A stretch of DNA of 64,000 nucleotides from Pusillimonas sp. MFBS29. Lineage in GTDB: Bacteria; Pseudomonadota; Gammaproteobacteria; Burkholderiales; Burkholderiaceae_B. Both the position numbers and the translations under genes were made by a program. Of the stretch, positions 54,483 through 64,000 are shown one piece after another; the stretch's first letter is position 1, and every line of letters starts with the position of its first letter. The notes under the pieces were generated by a model that saw nothing but the letters and a program-made list of their open reading frames with translations, did not search any database and was not told where the DNA came from. The stretch is from NCBI RefSeq assembly GCF_020687695.1, contig NZ_JAJEWL010000011.1, forward strand, positions 1 through 64,000, written 5' to 3'.

Positions 54483-56039
54483 ATGCTGACGCTTTTCCGC
54501 CTGCTGCATATTATTTTCGTTGCCTTAAAGTACCGGCTCGATGAGCTGGTGCTGTCGGGCATCAAGCATCCGGTGGCCTACGGGCTGCTGCGGATCGCCC
54601 GCTTCGGCAGGCCCCCAAAAACCCCGCGTGGTGTACGACTGCGTCTGGCGCTGGAATCGCTCGGTCCTATATTCGTCAAGTTTGGCCAGGTGCTTTCCAC
54701 CAGGCGCGACCTGATACCGCTCGATATCGCCATCGAGCTTGCCTTGCTGCAGGATCGGGTGCCGCCGTTTCCGTCCGACAAGGCGGCATCCATGATCGAA
54801 GATGCGCTGGGCGCATCGCCGCATACGCTGTTCAAGCATTTCGAAACCGATCCGGTTGCCTCGGCTTCTATCGCACAGGTGCATTTTGCCGTGCTGCACG
54901 ACGGCCGTGAAGTGGCGGTCAAGGTATTGCGCCCGGGCATGCGGGACATCATAGAAAAGGATTTGTCGCTGCTGCGCGTGCTGGCCAATCTGGTCGAGCG
55001 TCTGGCTGCCGATGGCCGCCGCCTGAAGCCGCGCCAGGTTGTGGCCGAGTTCGACAATTATCTGCACGACGAGCTGGACCTCATACGCGAAGCGTCCAAC
55101 TGCAGTCAGTTGCGACGCAATTTTTCGGCTGAAGCGGGGCGTGAGCATTTGCTGATGATTCCCGAGGTCGTGTGGGAATATTGCGCCACCACTGTCTTCA
55201 CCATGGAGCGCATGCGTGGCATACCGGTCAGCCAGATCGACAGGCTCAAGGCGGCCAATATCGATACCCGTGAACTGGGCCGCAAAGGCGTGGAGATCTT
55301 CTTCATGCAAGTGTTCTCCGACGGCTTCTTCCATGCAGATATGCATCCGGGCAATATCTACGTGTCGGATGAACCCGAAACCCTGGGCCGGTATATCGCG
55401 CTGGATTTTGGTATCGTGGGTTCGCTTTCAGAGTTCGACAAGAACTATCTGGCACAGAATTTCCTGGCCTTTTTCCGCCGTGATTATCACCGGGTCGCTC
55501 AGTTGCACATCGAGTCCGGGTGGGTGCCGCCGACCACGCGCGAGGAAGAACTGGAAGGTGCAGTGCGTGCCGTATGCGAGCCCTATTTCGACCGGCCCCT
55601 GTCCGAGATTTCGCTCGGTCAGGTACTGCTGCGTCTGTTCCAGACCTCACGCCGCTTCAATGTTGAAATACAGCCGCAACTGGTTCTGTTGCAGAAAACC
55701 CTGCTGAACGTCGAGGGCATGGGTCGTGAGCTCGATCCCACCCTTGATTTATGGAAGACGGCCAAGCCTTATCTTGAAAAGTGGATGCATGACCGTATCG
55801 GCCTGGCCGGTCTGCGCAAACAGCTGGACAAGGAAGCCAGCCAGTGGGCGCAATTGCTTCCCCAAATTCCCCGGTTGGTGCACGCTAAGCTGAGTCGGCC
55901 TGATTCCAGCCCTGGGTTAAACTTGGAGCTTGAGCGCATGCGCCGGGCCCAGGACCTTACCAACCGCCTGCTGCTGGGGTTATGTGCCATTCTGGCCGTT
56001 GCCCTGGGAACGGCCATCTGGGCGTTGACGCGCTTCTGA
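54483..56039 (+). CDS. ubiB: Ubiquinone biosynthesis atypical kinase/ATPase UbiB
   Basis: 518 residues. The ADCK/ABC1 signature is present: [14 protein letters not shown] (KxGQ motif), the Ala-rich loop [11 protein letters not shown], the invariant Lys in VAVKVLRPG, and the catalytic and metal parts [10 protein letters not shown] and LDFGIVG. The C-terminal helix pair (about 490-518) anchors it to the membrane. It is needed for ubiquinone synthesis. Confidence 0.95.
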   Translation: MLTLFRLLHIIFVALKYRLDELVLSGIKHPVAYGLLRIARFGRPPKTPRGVRLRLALESLGPIFVKFGQVLSTRRDLIPLDIAIELALLQDRVPPFPSDKAASMIEDALGASPHTLFKHFETDPVASASIAQVHFAVLHDGREVAVKVLRPGMRDIIEKDLSLLRVLANLVERLAADGRRLKPRQVVAEFDNYLHDELDLIREASNCSQLRRNFSAEAGREHLLMIPEVVWEYCATTVFTMERMRGIPVSQIDRLKAANIDTRELGRKGVEIFFMQVFSDGFFHADMHPGNIYVSDEPETLGRYIALDFGIVGSLSEFDKNYLAQNFLAFFRRDYHRVAQLHIESGWVPPTTREEELEGAVRAVCEPYFDRPLSEISLGQVLLRLFQTSRRFNVEIQPQLVLLQKTLLNVEGMGRELDPTLDLWKTAKPYLEKWMHDRIGLAGLRKQLDKEASQWAQLLPQIPRLVHAKLSRPDSSPGLNLELERMRRAQDLTNRLLLGLCAILAVALGTAIWALTRF

Positions 56040-56065
56040 GCCGCCTGACACTTAAGAGAGACCCT

Positions 56066-56917
56066 ATGCTTTATCCTGAACTGTTCAAATCCATGGAAGC
56101 CGTGCGCTGGAATATGGCCAGCGATATCCCATGGGACGATTTCGACGGCAGCAAGCTGACCGACGATCAGGCCTACACCATTAAAATGAACGCAATCACC
56201 GAGTGGGCGGCTTTGCCGGCCACCGAAATGTTCCTGCGCGACAACCGCGACGACAGTGATTTCTGCGCTTTCATGTCGATATGGTTTTACGAAGAGCAGA
56301 AGCACTCGCTGGCACTGATCGAATACCTGCGCCGCTTCCGTCCCGAGCTGGTTCCCACCGAAGAAGAGCTGCATAAGGTGCGCTTTGAATTCGATCCGGC
56401 ACCTGCGCAAGAAACCCTCATGCTGCACTTTTGCGGCGAGGTGCGCCTGAATCACTGGTATCGTCGGGCATCCGACTGGCATACCGAGCCGGTCATCAAG
56501 GCCATCTATAAAATCATTGCGCAAGACGAAGCCCGCCATGCGGGTGCCTATTTGCGTTATATGAAACGCGCTCTGGTGCACCAAAGCAAGGAATTCGGCC
56601 ACAATGCACGCATCGCCTTTTCCAAGATAGGTGTGCTCATGGCATCGGCTCATCGCACGCCGCAGGCCCTGCATCCCACCAATCTTCACGTCAACAAAGA
56701 GCTCTATCCCGAAGATACGGTTCAGTCCAAGCTGCCTTCCCCGGGCTGGCTGGAAAACTGGCTGGATAACCAGATTTGTTTCGACAACGAATGGGAAACC
56801 AAGGTCAGCTCGCGGATACTGCACAATATGTCGCTGCTCATGGACAGCACCTTTAATACCGTGCAAGACCTGAACCGCTACCGCAAAGAACTGCTCAAGA
56901 CTGCCGTGCCGGCCTGA
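56066..56917 (+). CDS. Ferritin-like di-iron protein
   Basis: 283 residues with AGAGAG 6-8 bases upstream. Two ExxH helices carry the expected iron ligands: EEQKH near 76-80 and DEARH near 154-158, with further Glu in ATEMF and CGEVRLNHWY. The pattern resembles acyl-ACP desaturases and related di-iron oxygenases, shortened. It lies 26 bases after ubiB and overlaps the rfaE2 start by 1 base (TGATG). A hydroxylase or desaturase role is possible; a link to ubiquinone hydroxylation is only suggested by position. Confidence 0.7.
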   Translation: MLYPELFKSMEAVRWNMASDIPWDDFDGSKLTDDQAYTIKMNAITEWAALPATEMFLRDNRDDSDFCAFMSIWFYEEQKHSLALIEYLRRFRPELVPTEEELHKVRFEFDPAPAQETLMLHFCGEVRLNHWYRRASDWHTEPVIKAIYKIIAQDEARHAGAYLRYMKRALVHQSKEFGHNARIAFSKIGVLMASAHRTPQALHPTNLHVNKELYPEDTVQSKLPSPGWLENWLDNQICFDNEWETKVSSRILHNMSLLMDSTFNTVQDLNRYRKELLKTAVPA

Positions 56918-57429
56918 TGACCGCACCGACGCACCAGGGCCGGGCGATCCCGGCCAGATTCGAAACCAAGATCCTGTCACGCGAAGACTGCGTGGCAGCG
57001 GTCAAGGCGGGTGCTTTGCCGCGCCCGCTTGTCTTCACCAACGGGGTATTCGACATCCTGCACCGCGGGCATGTCACCTATCTTGATGCGGCCGCCCAGC
57101 TCGGTGCCAGCCTGATCGTGGCGCTTAACACTGATGAGTCCGTACGGCGCCTGGGCAAGGGTGACGACCGTCCGCTGAACACCCTGGCCGATCGTGCAGC
57201 GCTGATGGCGGCGCTGTCGTGTGTGACCATGGTGACGGCATTCGAAGAGGACACGCCACAGGTACTGATAGAGCAGCTGCGGCCCGATGTGATCGTAAAA
57301 GGCGGCGACTACGACATGGAAACCCTGCCCGAAACCGCCAGCGTCAAAAGCTGGGGCGGCAAGGCCGTGGCCATACCGTTCGAGTTTCAGCGTTCAACGA
57401 CGGCGCTGATAGGCAAGATACGCGGCTGA
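56917..57429 (+). CDS. rfaE2: D-glycero-beta-D-manno-heptose 1-phosphate adenylyltransferase
   Basis: 170 residues. Cytidylyltransferase-like fold with FTNGVFDILHRGHVTYL (HxGH, near 37-53), LNTDESVRRLGKG, and the C-terminal VKGGDYDMETLPE. It corresponds to the C-terminal half of HldE as a separate protein (also called hldC), as usual in Burkholderiales. It makes ADP-heptose for lipopolysaccharide. Confidence 0.93.
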   Translation: MTAPTHQGRAIPARFETKILSREDCVAAVKAGALPRPLVFTNGVFDILHRGHVTYLDAAAQLGASLIVALNTDESVRRLGKGDDRPLNTLADRAALMAALSCVTMVTAFEEDTPQVLIEQLRPDVIVKGGDYDMETLPETASVKSWGGKAVAIPFEFQRSTTALIGKIRG

Positions 57430-57439
57430 TACCCGTTTA

Positions 57440-58786
57440 TTAATCAGACAACAGCTCATTGATGGCAACGATGTCCTGATCGGTCAGGATGCCGCTGCTG
57501 GCCTTGAGACGCAGGCCGTTCATCAGGGTGTCGTAGCGTGCCCTGGCCAGCCCTCGTTGCGTTTCATACAACTGCTGCTGCGCATTGAGCACGTCGATGT
57601 TCACCCTGACACCTACCTCGTAGCCGGTCTGGTTGGCCTGCAGCGAGGCCAGGCTGGATCGCTCGGCTGCCTGCAGGGCACTGATCTGCGCCAGGCCCGA
57701 GGTGACTCCGGAAAAATGCCGTTGCGTGGCTTCCACTGCCTGGCGCCGCGCGTTCTCGAGTGAGTAGCGCGCTTGTTGCAGACGTGAGGTCTGCTCGCGT
57801 ACGACAGAAGAAATCCCGCCGCCGGTAAATATGGGGATGGAAAGCTGCAGCCCGACGCTGCTGTTCAGCGACCTGGGTCCGTTGTTGGTCTCGTACAGGC
57901 CGCGGTCGGTTGCGCTGCCGGTCTGGGCCTGCAGGCTCAGGCGGGGATAGCGTTCCGCTTTGGCGATCTCAATCTGCGTTTCAGCGATTCTGGCCGTCAG
58001 CTCCGCGTAGGTGACCTCAAGGCTGCTCTGCCGTGACTGATCCATCCAGTCGGTCAGGCGATTCGGCGTGGGGGCGGGCAGGGCCGTGTCGGAAGGCAAG
58101 GTTGCCAGGCGACCCGGCCGCTCATTGATCAGTCTGGCCAGTTGATCGCGACTGAGTTGCAGCAGATTTTCAGCCTGAAGCTCGTTGGCGTTGATCAGGT
58201 CAAGTCTGGACTGCGCTTCGTAGGTGTCTGCGATGGTCGTGCTGCCCAGCTCGAAACCCTGGCGGGCGGCGCGCAGCTGCGTGTCTATGGCGGCTTTTTG
58301 CGCCCGCAAGGCCCGGAGCGTATCCTGAGCCGCCAATACGTCGAAATAAGCCTGGGAGACCCGCAGCAGCAGGTCCTGGTAGGCGTTGGCCTGCTGGATG
58401 TCGGCCAGGCCGGCAATATACTCTGCCTGCTCCAGGCCGCCCCAGGCGCGTAAATCGATAATGGGCTGTGTCAGGGTCAGCGACCACAAGGCCCGCCCGT
58501 CGCTGCGGCTGTCGTTCATACCGCTGATGCGACGGCGATCGCTTTGTTCGGCCACGGCATCGGCGCTGATGTAGGGCAGCAACCGGGCACGTGCCTGCGG
58601 AATCTTTTCCTGTTCGGCTTCGCGTCCTGCGCGACTGGCAGCGTAGATGGGATCACGCTGCAGTGCCATTTGCCAGATGTCGAGCAGATCCTGCTCTGGT
58701 GCCGGCTGCTGCGCGTGGCCAGGCAGGATCCAGGTGGCCAGAAGCAGGGCAAGCCCGAACGCCGCGTACTTGCCTGCCTTCGCCAT
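57440..58786 (-). CDS. TolC-family outer-membrane efflux protein
   Basis: 448 residues. Signal peptide with hydrophobic core AAFGLALLLATWILPG, cut near HAQ. Two outer-membrane-efflux repeats follow with long coiled helices (YDTLMNGLRLKASSG, AELTARIAETQIEIAKAE and similar). It forms the outer-membrane channel for type I secretion and RND or ABC export, and could serve the lipopeptide exporter or other systems. It starts directly after the pcm stop with no gap, and is convergent with rfaE2. Confidence 0.92.
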   Translation of the reverse strand: MAKAGKYAAFGLALLLATWILPGHAQQPAPEQDLLDIWQMALQRDPIYAASRAGREAEQEKIPQARARLLPYISADAVAEQSDRRRISGMNDSRSDGRALWSLTLTQPIIDLRAWGGLEQAEYIAGLADIQQANAYQDLLLRVSQAYFDVLAAQDTLRALRAQKAAIDTQLRAARQGFELGSTTIADTYEAQSRLDLINANELQAENLLQLSRDQLARLINERPGRLATLPSDTALPAPTPNRLTDWMDQSRQSSLEVTYAELTARIAETQIEIAKAERYPRLSLQAQTGSATDRGLYETNNGPRSLNSSVGLQLSIPIFTGGGISSVVREQTSRLQQARYSLENARRQAVEATQRHFSGVTSGLAQISALQAAERSSLASLQANQTGYEVGVRVNIDVLNAQQQLYETQRGLARARYDTLMNGLRLKASSGILTDQDIVAINELLSD

Positions 58787-59467
58787 TTAGAACTTGAAGT
58801 GGGTAACGGTTGTTCCGCGCAGCGGCTTGATGACAGTGTCGAACAGGCTGGTGGTTTCGAAGCTGGCTGCGCTGGTTCGTGTGATGCGGCAGGCGGTCAT
58901 GACGGGAGCCTGGCCGACAACGGCCACCAGCCTGCCGCCTATGGCCAACTGGTATTTCAGGGCGTCGGGTACGGTGGGCACCGACCCGGTGAGCAGGATA
59001 GCGTCGTACTCGGTTGTGCCCCAACCCGAATGGGCATCACCGGTTTCCACGGTGACGTTCTCGACCTGGTTACGCTGCAGATTGCTGACGGCGAAGGCAG
59101 CCAGGCGACTGTCGACCTCGATGCTGGTGACCTGTTGCGCCAGCCTGGCCAGCAGGGCGGCCTGATAGCCGGACCCGGTGCCGATTTCAAGGACGCAGTC
59201 GGTGGGCTTGAGCTGAAGCTCCTGGGCAAGGCGTGCTTCGACCTTGGGCGTCAGCATGGTCTCGCGCGTGTCGACCGAATTGAGGATCAGGGGCAGTTCG
59301 ACGTCGGAGAAGGCCAGGCCCTGCATGGGAGCGGGTACAAAGCGCTCGCGACGAACCTCGAAAAGTGCCTGCAGCACCTGGACGTCAAGGACATCCCAGG
59401 GACGGATCTGCTGCTCGACCATATTGAATCGAGCGCGTTCGATTTCTGACAAGGCAGTAACGTTCAT
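58787..59467 (-). CDS. pcm: Protein-L-isoaspartate O-methyltransferase
   Basis: 226 residues from the ATG at 59467; a TTG at 59488 is the only longer start. The SAM motif VLEIGTGSGYQAALLA, the start NMVEQQIRPWDVLD and the family motif MLTPKVEARLAQEL are present. It repairs isoaspartyl damage in proteins. It sits immediately upstream of the TolC-like gene, as often in this order. Confidence 0.88.
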   Translation of the reverse strand: MNVTALSEIERARFNMVEQQIRPWDVLDVQVLQALFEVRRERFVPAPMQGLAFSDVELPLILNSVDTRETMLTPKVEARLAQELQLKPTDCVLEIGTGSGYQAALLARLAQQVTSIEVDSRLAAFAVSNLQRNQVENVTVETGDAHSGWGTTEYDAILLTGSVPTVPDALKYQLAIGGRLVAVVGQAPVMTACRITRTSAASFETTSLFDTVIKPLRGTTVTHFKF

Positions 59468-59526
59468 GGTTTCTGAAAATAAATGCAATGGTAAACAATA
59501 GTAGCGCCTACTATAGCGTATTTACA

Positions 59527-60348
59527 TTACTTCGGTGCGGCCCACCACGCGTGGAAATGCTGCACCGGGCCATGGCCTGTACCCACCTGAAGTTCGCCCG
59601 AACGGGCGATGGCAGTGACCAGGTAGGCCTTGGCCAGTCTGGCGGCTTCGGGCACATCGCCAACCTGTGGCAAAAGGGCTGCCAGGGCGGCCGACAAGGT
59701 GCATCCGGTGCCGTGGGTATTACGCGTGTTGATGCGCTGGCCAGGCAATTCGATCAGGCGGTCGCCGTCGTGCAGTACGTCGATGGTGTCGTTGCCGGGC
59801 AGGTGACCGCCCTTCAGGAACACCCAGCGCTCGCCCGTATCGTTCATAAGGCGTCGCAGCTTTTCAGCGGTGCGGCGCATCTCTTTCAAGGTTTCCACGG
59901 GTGATGCCGACAACAGGACCCCGGCCTCGGGCAAATTCGGGGTAATCATGCTGGCCAGTGGCAGCAGGCTTTCCCGCAGCTCGTTGACGGCAGCACGCTC
60001 GAGCAGGTGATCACCGCTTTTGGCGACCATAACCGGATCCAGGACCAGGTGGGCGGGTTTCCAGTGGTCCAGCCGTTCGGCCACGATACGTGTGACTGAT
60101 TGCTGGCCCAGCATGCCTATCTTTACGGCATCTATGCGTACATCGGCGAACAGGGTGTCGATCTGCTGCGCAACAAATTCGGCAGGCACCGCACTGATGC
60201 CGGTTACGGCCTGTGTGTTCTGTGCGGTCAGGGCGGCAATCACGGCTGTGCCGTATGCGCCCAGCGCGCTCATGGTCTTGATGTCTGCCAGCACACCGGC
60301 ACCGCCCGAGGGATCGACGCCGGCTATGGTAAGAGTATTCGGGATCAT
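59527..60348 (-). CDS. thiD: Hydroxymethylpyrimidine / phosphomethylpyrimidine kinase
   Basis: 273 residues. Ribokinase-like fold with AGVDPSGGAGVLADIKT, LDPVMVAKSGDHLL, ITPNLPEAGVLL and the anion hole NTHGTGCTLSAALAALL. It makes HMP-PP for thiamine synthesis. It starts 5 bases before the thiG stop position, on the same strand, in an operon with thiG. Confidence 0.94.
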   Translation of the reverse strand: MIPNTLTIAGVDPSGGAGVLADIKTMSALGAYGTAVIAALTAQNTQAVTGISAVPAEFVAQQIDTLFADVRIDAVKIGMLGQQSVTRIVAERLDHWKPAHLVLDPVMVAKSGDHLLERAAVNELRESLLPLASMITPNLPEAGVLLSASPVETLKEMRRTAEKLRRLMNDTGERWVFLKGGHLPGNDTIDVLHDGDRLIELPGQRINTRNTHGTGCTLSAALAALLPQVGDVPEAARLAKAYLVTAIARSGELQVGTGHGPVQHFHAWWAAPK

Positions 60349-60353
60349 GGCGT

Positions 60354-61151
60354 TTACTTGCGGGGCGCAAGCAGGCCCTCGGTGGGCGAGCTGGGGTCAG
60401 CGCTGTACAGTTTGCGCGGCATGCGGCCTGCCAGAAAGGCTTCGCGGCCTGCCTCGACCGCCTTTTTCATGGCGCTGGCCATCAGGATAGGGTCGCGTGC
60501 GCCGGCAATGGCGGTATTCATGAGAATGGCGTCGCAGCCCAGTTCCATGGCGACGGCTGCGTCGGAGGCAGTGCCCACGCCCGCATCGACCAGAACCGGC
60601 ACATGCGATTGGTCGATGACCAGACGCAGGTTCCAGGGGTTGAGTATGCCCATGCCTGAGCCTATCAGTGACGCGAGCGGCATGACGGCTACGCAGCCGA
60701 TGTCTTCAAGCATACGGCACTGGATTGGATCATCGGTGCAATACACCATGACCTTGAAACCGTCTTTGACCAGGGTGCGTGCAGCATCGAGGGTTTCGGG
60801 CATATTGGGAAACAGATTGTCCGGGCTACCCAGCACTTCCAGTTTGACCAGGTCGTGTCCGTCAAGCAGCTCGCGCGCCAGTCTCAGGGTGCGCACGGCT
60901 TCGTCGGCGGTAAAGCACCCGGCCGTGTTGGGCAATATGGTGAACCTGGACGGCGGCAGGAAATCAAGCAAATTCGGTTCGTTGGCGTTCTGGCCAATGT
61001 TGGTGCGGCGTATGGCCACTGTAACGATTTCGGCGCCGCTGGTGTCTATGGCCCGGCGGGTCTCTTCAAAGTCTTTGTATTTGCCTGTGCCGACCAATAG
61101 GCGGGAGTTGTACTGGCGTCCTGCAATTTCAAGAGTGTTGGAGTGATTCAT
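60354..61151 (-). CDS. thiG: Thiazole synthase
   Basis: 265 residues from the ATG at 61151. TIM-barrel motifs [37 protein letters not shown], the imine lysine in VKLEVLGSP, and [14 protein letters not shown] and [12 protein letters not shown] are present. It makes the thiazole ring of thiamine with ThiS, but no thiS gene is visible just upstream. The frame upstream to 61244 is not supported. Confidence 0.94.
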   Translation of the reverse strand: MNHSNTLEIAGRQYNSRLLVGTGKYKDFEETRRAIDTSGAEIVTVAIRRTNIGQNANEPNLLDFLPPSRFTILPNTAGCFTADEAVRTLRLARELLDGHDLVKLEVLGSPDNLFPNMPETLDAARTLVKDGFKVMVYCTDDPIQCRMLEDIGCVAVMPLASLIGSGMGILNPWNLRLVIDQSHVPVLVDAGVGTASDAAVAMELGCDAILMNTAIAGARDPILMASAMKKAVEAGREAFLAGRMPRKLYSADPSSPTEGLLAPRK

Positions 61152-61354
61152 GTGCTTGCTGGCTGTAGTGTGATTGGCGCGGCGGGCGAGTCTGGCTTTA
61201 CAGACCCACCGGCGCCGGTGGCGCAATATGAAAGAATAATCCATTTACAGCGGCTGTGTATGATCCAAAGCCCTGATTCCGTATGATCCAGCGCAATGTT
61301 GTGCGCGTTCATGTGGCTGGGCAAGCCTGGCTGTGCCGCATGGTGTCCGGGCCT

Positions 61355-62248
61355 TCAGCGAGCCTGGTCCAGCATGTCACAGAGCTCTTCGGTCGCGTCT
61401 ATCAAGCGTGGTCCCGGCCGGAACAGCATATCGGGGTCCAGGGTGTAGACCCGGCCTTGCAGTGCCGCCGGCAGCTGCAGGTCAGACCAGTATTTGCGTA
61501 TGCTCGCCCGGGCCGCCGCGTTCCTGGCGGGGGCAATCAGCACGTCTGGATTGCGCAGCAAGATGCTTTCCACACTGACTTGTGGCGCGGCAATGCCGGC
61601 GTCGGCGTAAAGATTGACGCCGCCACAGCGCTTCAGCGCATCATTCAGCAAGGGGTCGGAGCCTATGGTGTACAGCGGCGAGTCGCCCACTTCTATGAAG
61701 ACCGACACCTGCTTATGTCCGGTGTGCCGCCGGGTCAGGGCGTCCAGGCGCCGGGTGAGCGCCTGTGCGCTGGCCCGGGCTTGCTCGCGGGTATTGAACA
61801 GTTCGCCAAAACGCAGGATTTCAGCCGGTATTTCGTCCAGTGTGCGCGGGCGTGACAAGATTAGCGGAATATCCAGCCGGGCCAGTGCGGGCCCCAGGGT
61901 TTGCGCCGCACCCTGGGATTGCCAGCCGATCACCACAGTGGGCCGAAAGCTCAGCACCTTTTCCACGCTGACCTCCAGGCCGTTGCCCACGCGAGGTATG
62001 GCGCGGGCCGCCGGCGGATAGTCGCTGCTGAGCACGGTGCTGACGATCTTGTCGCCTGCGCCGGCCGCATACACCAGTTCGGTTGCATGCGGGGCCAGCG
62101 TAGTGATGCGAACCGGCTGCGGGATCCCCGCGTCGGTGGACTGCGCCTGCGCGCCCGGGGCCGCCATCAGCGTGGCAGCCAGGCCCAGCATGACCCGGCA
62201 GGCGATAAGGCGGGCGGCTGCTGCTGCGCGGGCCGGTTCTCCACGCAT
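61355..62248 (-). CDS. btuF: Vitamin B12 (corrinoid) ABC transporter substrate-binding protein
   Basis: 297 residues with an N-terminal signal peptide (VMLGLAATLMAAPGAQAQ, near 20-37). The BtuF-type motifs LAPHATELVYAAGAGDKIV, VSVEKVLSFRPTVVIGW and DPDMLFRPGPRLIDATEEL are present. It is an extracytoplasmic binding protein for cobalamin or a siderophore-like ligand; its place after the btuB-like gene favours cobalamin. Seven bases lie between the btuB stop and the ATG; a GTG at 62251 is an alternative start. No permease or ATPase gene is in the window. Confidence 0.85.
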   Translation of the reverse strand: MRGEPARAAAAARLIACRVMLGLAATLMAAPGAQAQSTDAGIPQPVRITTLAPHATELVYAAGAGDKIVSTVLSSDYPPAARAIPRVGNGLEVSVEKVLSFRPTVVIGWQSQGAAQTLGPALARLDIPLILSRPRTLDEIPAEILRFGELFNTREQARASAQALTRRLDALTRRHTGHKQVSVFIEVGDSPLYTIGSDPLLNDALKRCGGVNLYADAGIAAPQVSVESILLRNPDVLIAPARNAAARASIRKYWSDLQLPAALQGRVYTLDPDMLFRPGPRLIDATEELCDMLDQAR

Positions 62249-62255
62249 CACGGGC

Positions 62256-64000
62256 TTACATCCTGAACGAGAAGTTTACGAAGACATTGGAACCGGGCAT
62301 GTTGTAGCCCCGGGCCAGTGTGTAATCCTTGTCCAGCACGTTGTTCCAGCGAATCTGAACGCCTGCGTTCTTGCTGAAATCGTAAGCGGCAGTCAGGTTG
62401 ACCAGGCTGAAGCCGCCCAGTTGCACCTGGTTGGCCACGTCGTCATAACGTTTGCCGGTGAACTGGTATTCGGCTCCCAGCGACAGCGCATCAATACGAT
62501 GCGTAACGCCCAGCATATAAACCTGTCTGGCGCGGCGGTTCAGCTGGCTACCTGTTTCGCCTTCCACCGGATTGTCATTCTGCGGATCCATGAAGTCGGC
62601 GCTGGCACGCAGTGTGGTGTTGCCGTAGTCCTGCTCGGCCGTCAGGGTGATGCCGCGTATGGTGGCCTGGTCTATGTTCCTGGCGGTGCAGTCGAAGTTG
62701 ATGTCACAGCTGTAGCCGTTGATCAGATCTTCAACCTTGTTCTGATAAATCACCATACCCAGCCGTGTCGTGTCACCGGCATACTGCAGTCGTGCTTCGA
62801 TGTTGCGTGACTTTTCGGGCTTCAGGTCGGGGTTGCCACTGTACGAGCCTGACGGAAAGCCACCCCAGTAATATTGCTCAAAGGGGTAGTACATGTCTGC
62901 GAACGTAGGTGCGCGAAAGCCGGTGTTGCCGGAAATGCCTATGGTCCATTCGGGTGTCAGGTCAAAATCATAGGCCAGGCCGCCAGTGACTTCATTGCCA
63001 TAGCCCGTGATGTTGTCGTTGCGCAGGCTGGCCTGCAAATGATGACGATCAAAGTCTCCACGGTACACCAGGCCAACCGAGTTCGTGTTGCGGCGGTTGG
63101 TGGTGTAGGTCGAGCCGGCTGTTCTTTCCTCCAGGCGTTCCAGTACCAGCGATATATTCTGCTGTGGTGATAGCTTCAGGTTGTTTTGCCATGAGTAAGA
63201 ACGCTGCAGCGACTCGTAGGTATAGGCGCTGCCGAAGCTGCGGCTGTCACCGTATTCTTTTGAAAAACCAAAACGCAAAATACTCTGCCAGTTGTCGGTC
63301 AGGTCATCGGTGCTGGTCAGGGTATAAGCTTGCTGGCGTGTGATGGCGTAGGCAGGCAACACATCATTGCCCATGTCGAAATCGCCATTCATATAGCCGT
63401 TATAGGCTGTCAGCGCCAGGTAGTGACCCGGCTGCCAGCGATAGCCCAGCGAGCCCGAAAGCGAGTGCTGGCTGTAGCCGTCACGATCGTCGTTGTAGGA
63501 GCTTGACTGCAGGTTGGTGGCGTTGAAGCCGTTGCTGTCAGCCATGCTGGCCGACAGCGCGTAGTCCCAGCCATCCTGCGCGCCGGAAATGCCTGTGCTG
63601 GACTTGAACGTGTCATTAGAGCCATAGCCCACATTGGCCCAGGCGCTTAAAGGACGATCTTCGCCAGTGTTGCGGGTAATGATGTTGATGACCCCGCCTA
63701 TGGCGTCTGATCCGTACAGGCTGCTGGCGGCGCCGCGCACGATTTCGATGCGCTCGATGGTGGCCGGATCAATCGCATTCCAGTTGATGGCGCCTGTCGT
63801 GATGCTGTTGATGCGTACGCCGTCGACGAGCACCAAAGCCTGGCTCGGACCCGTGCCGCGTACAAATACACCGGCGGGGGTTTGCGGTCCGCCGCTGCTG
63901 TAGAACTGTATGCCGGGTTGTTTGGCCAGTATTTCGGCCACGCTGTTCTGGCCTTCTTTTTGCAATTCCGCCTTGTCTATCACCGAAACGTCGCCGACCA
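62256..64000 (-). CDS. btuB: TonB-dependent vitamin B12 receptor, N-terminus cut by window edge
   Basis: At least 580 residues; the 5' end lies beyond 64000. It begins inside the plug domain (SVAEILAKQPGIQFYSSGG, VFVRGTGPSQALVLVDGVRI, IDPATIERIEIVRG, SSLYGSDAIGGVINIITR) and runs through a 22-strand type beta-barrel to a C-terminal aromatic-rich strand (NVFVNFSFRM). The plug is typical of BtuB. Any cobalamin riboswitch would lie beyond the window. Confidence 0.88.
   Translation of the reverse strand, partial: VGDVSVIDKAELQKEGQNSVAEILAKQPGIQFYSSGGPQTPAGVFVRGTGPSQALVLVDGVRINSITTGAINWNAIDPATIERIEIVRGAASSLYGSDAIGGVINIITRNTGEDRPLSAWANVGYGSNDTFKSSTGISGAQDGWDYALSASMADSNGFNATNLQSSSYNDDRDGYSQHSLSGSLGYRWQPGHYLALTAYNGYMNGDFDMGNDVLPAYAITRQQAYTLTSTDDLTDNWQSILRFGFSKEYGDSRSFGSAYTYESLQRSYSWQNNLKLSPQQNISLVLERLEERTAGSTYTTNRRNTNSVGLVYRGDFDRHHLQASLRNDNITGYGNEVTGGLAYDFDLTPEWTIGISGNTGFRAPTFADMYYPFEQYYWGGFPSGSYSGNPDLKPEKSRNIEARLQYAGDTTRLGMVIYQNKVEDLINGYSCDINFDCTARNIDQATIRGITLTAEQDYGNTTLRASADFMDPQNDNPVEGETGSQLNRRARQVYMLGVTHRIDALSLGAEYQFTGKRYDDVANQVQLGGFSLVNLTAAYDFSKNAGVQIRWNNVLDKDYTLARGYNMPGSNVFVNFSFRM

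Noticed and set aside
61152-61354. TPP or cobalamin riboswitch upstream of thiG or downstream of btuF
   Set aside because: No conserved core boxes could be recognised on either strand by eye.

Overview
The window fits a chromosomal segment of a betaproteobacterium of the order Burkholderiales, most likely an Alcaligenaceae relative of Bordetella, Achromobacter or Pusillimonas. The reasons are high GC, the housekeeping run phoB-phoR / ubiE-Tim44-ubiJ-ubiB / rfaE2 / tolC / pcm / thiD-thiG, and the very long DUF3683-type FAD/Fe-S oxidoreductase. The assignment rests on gene order and protein resemblance only, since no search was run.

Layout. (1) 1-7953: a short non-coding left edge with a tandem repeat, the giant oxidoreductase, a YqaA-like membrane protein, ilvA and a glutamate-cysteine ligase-like enzyme. 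(2) 8135-18201: an accessory signalling block. It holds a protein with three 39-residue repeats, a periplasmic binding protein coupled by an ATGA overlap to an RsbU-type PP2C phosphatase with its own periplasmic sensor, an MFS transporter with an N-terminal sensor-like half, an alanine racemase, an RsbW-type kinase, and an NCS2 permease whose C-terminus looks like a decayed RsbW domain. (3) 18328-46867: a lipopeptide cluster with two oppositely oriented arms. The minus arm has two NRPS proteins, a small ABM-like protein and a PhyH-type dioxygenase. The plus arm has a type II thioesterase, an ABC exporter fused to a cyclic-nucleotide-binding domain, a 3629-residue FAAL-ACP-KS-AT-ACP-AMT-C-A-PCP-E megasynthase and a GT9-like protein. 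A phosphopantetheinyl transferase sits at the left end. (4) 46864-47202: a STAS anti-anti-sigma protein whose start overlaps the stop of the GT gene. (5) 47261-64000: housekeeping genes, ending in a truncated btuB.

How it works together (inference). The FAAL loads a fatty acid. One malonyl extension leaves an unreduced beta-keto group, because the module has no KR. The built-in aminotransferase turns this into a beta-amine. The A domain reads an Asp-like code and the E domain would give the D-isomer. The two minus-strand NRPSs then add two or three more residues, and a TE releases the product. The last module (C-PCP-TE) has no A domain and follows a degenerate E domain. The phosphatase, kinase and STAS protein form a complete RsbU/RsbW/RsbV-type partner switch split across the two flanks of the cluster, with the STAS gene translationally tied to the biosynthetic operon and no sigma factor in sight. 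This coupling of a membrane-sensing partner switch to a beta-amino lipopeptide pathway is the most unusual content of the window.

No rRNA, tRNA, CRISPR array, transposase or integrase was seen. No gene-free stretch exceeds 300 bases.
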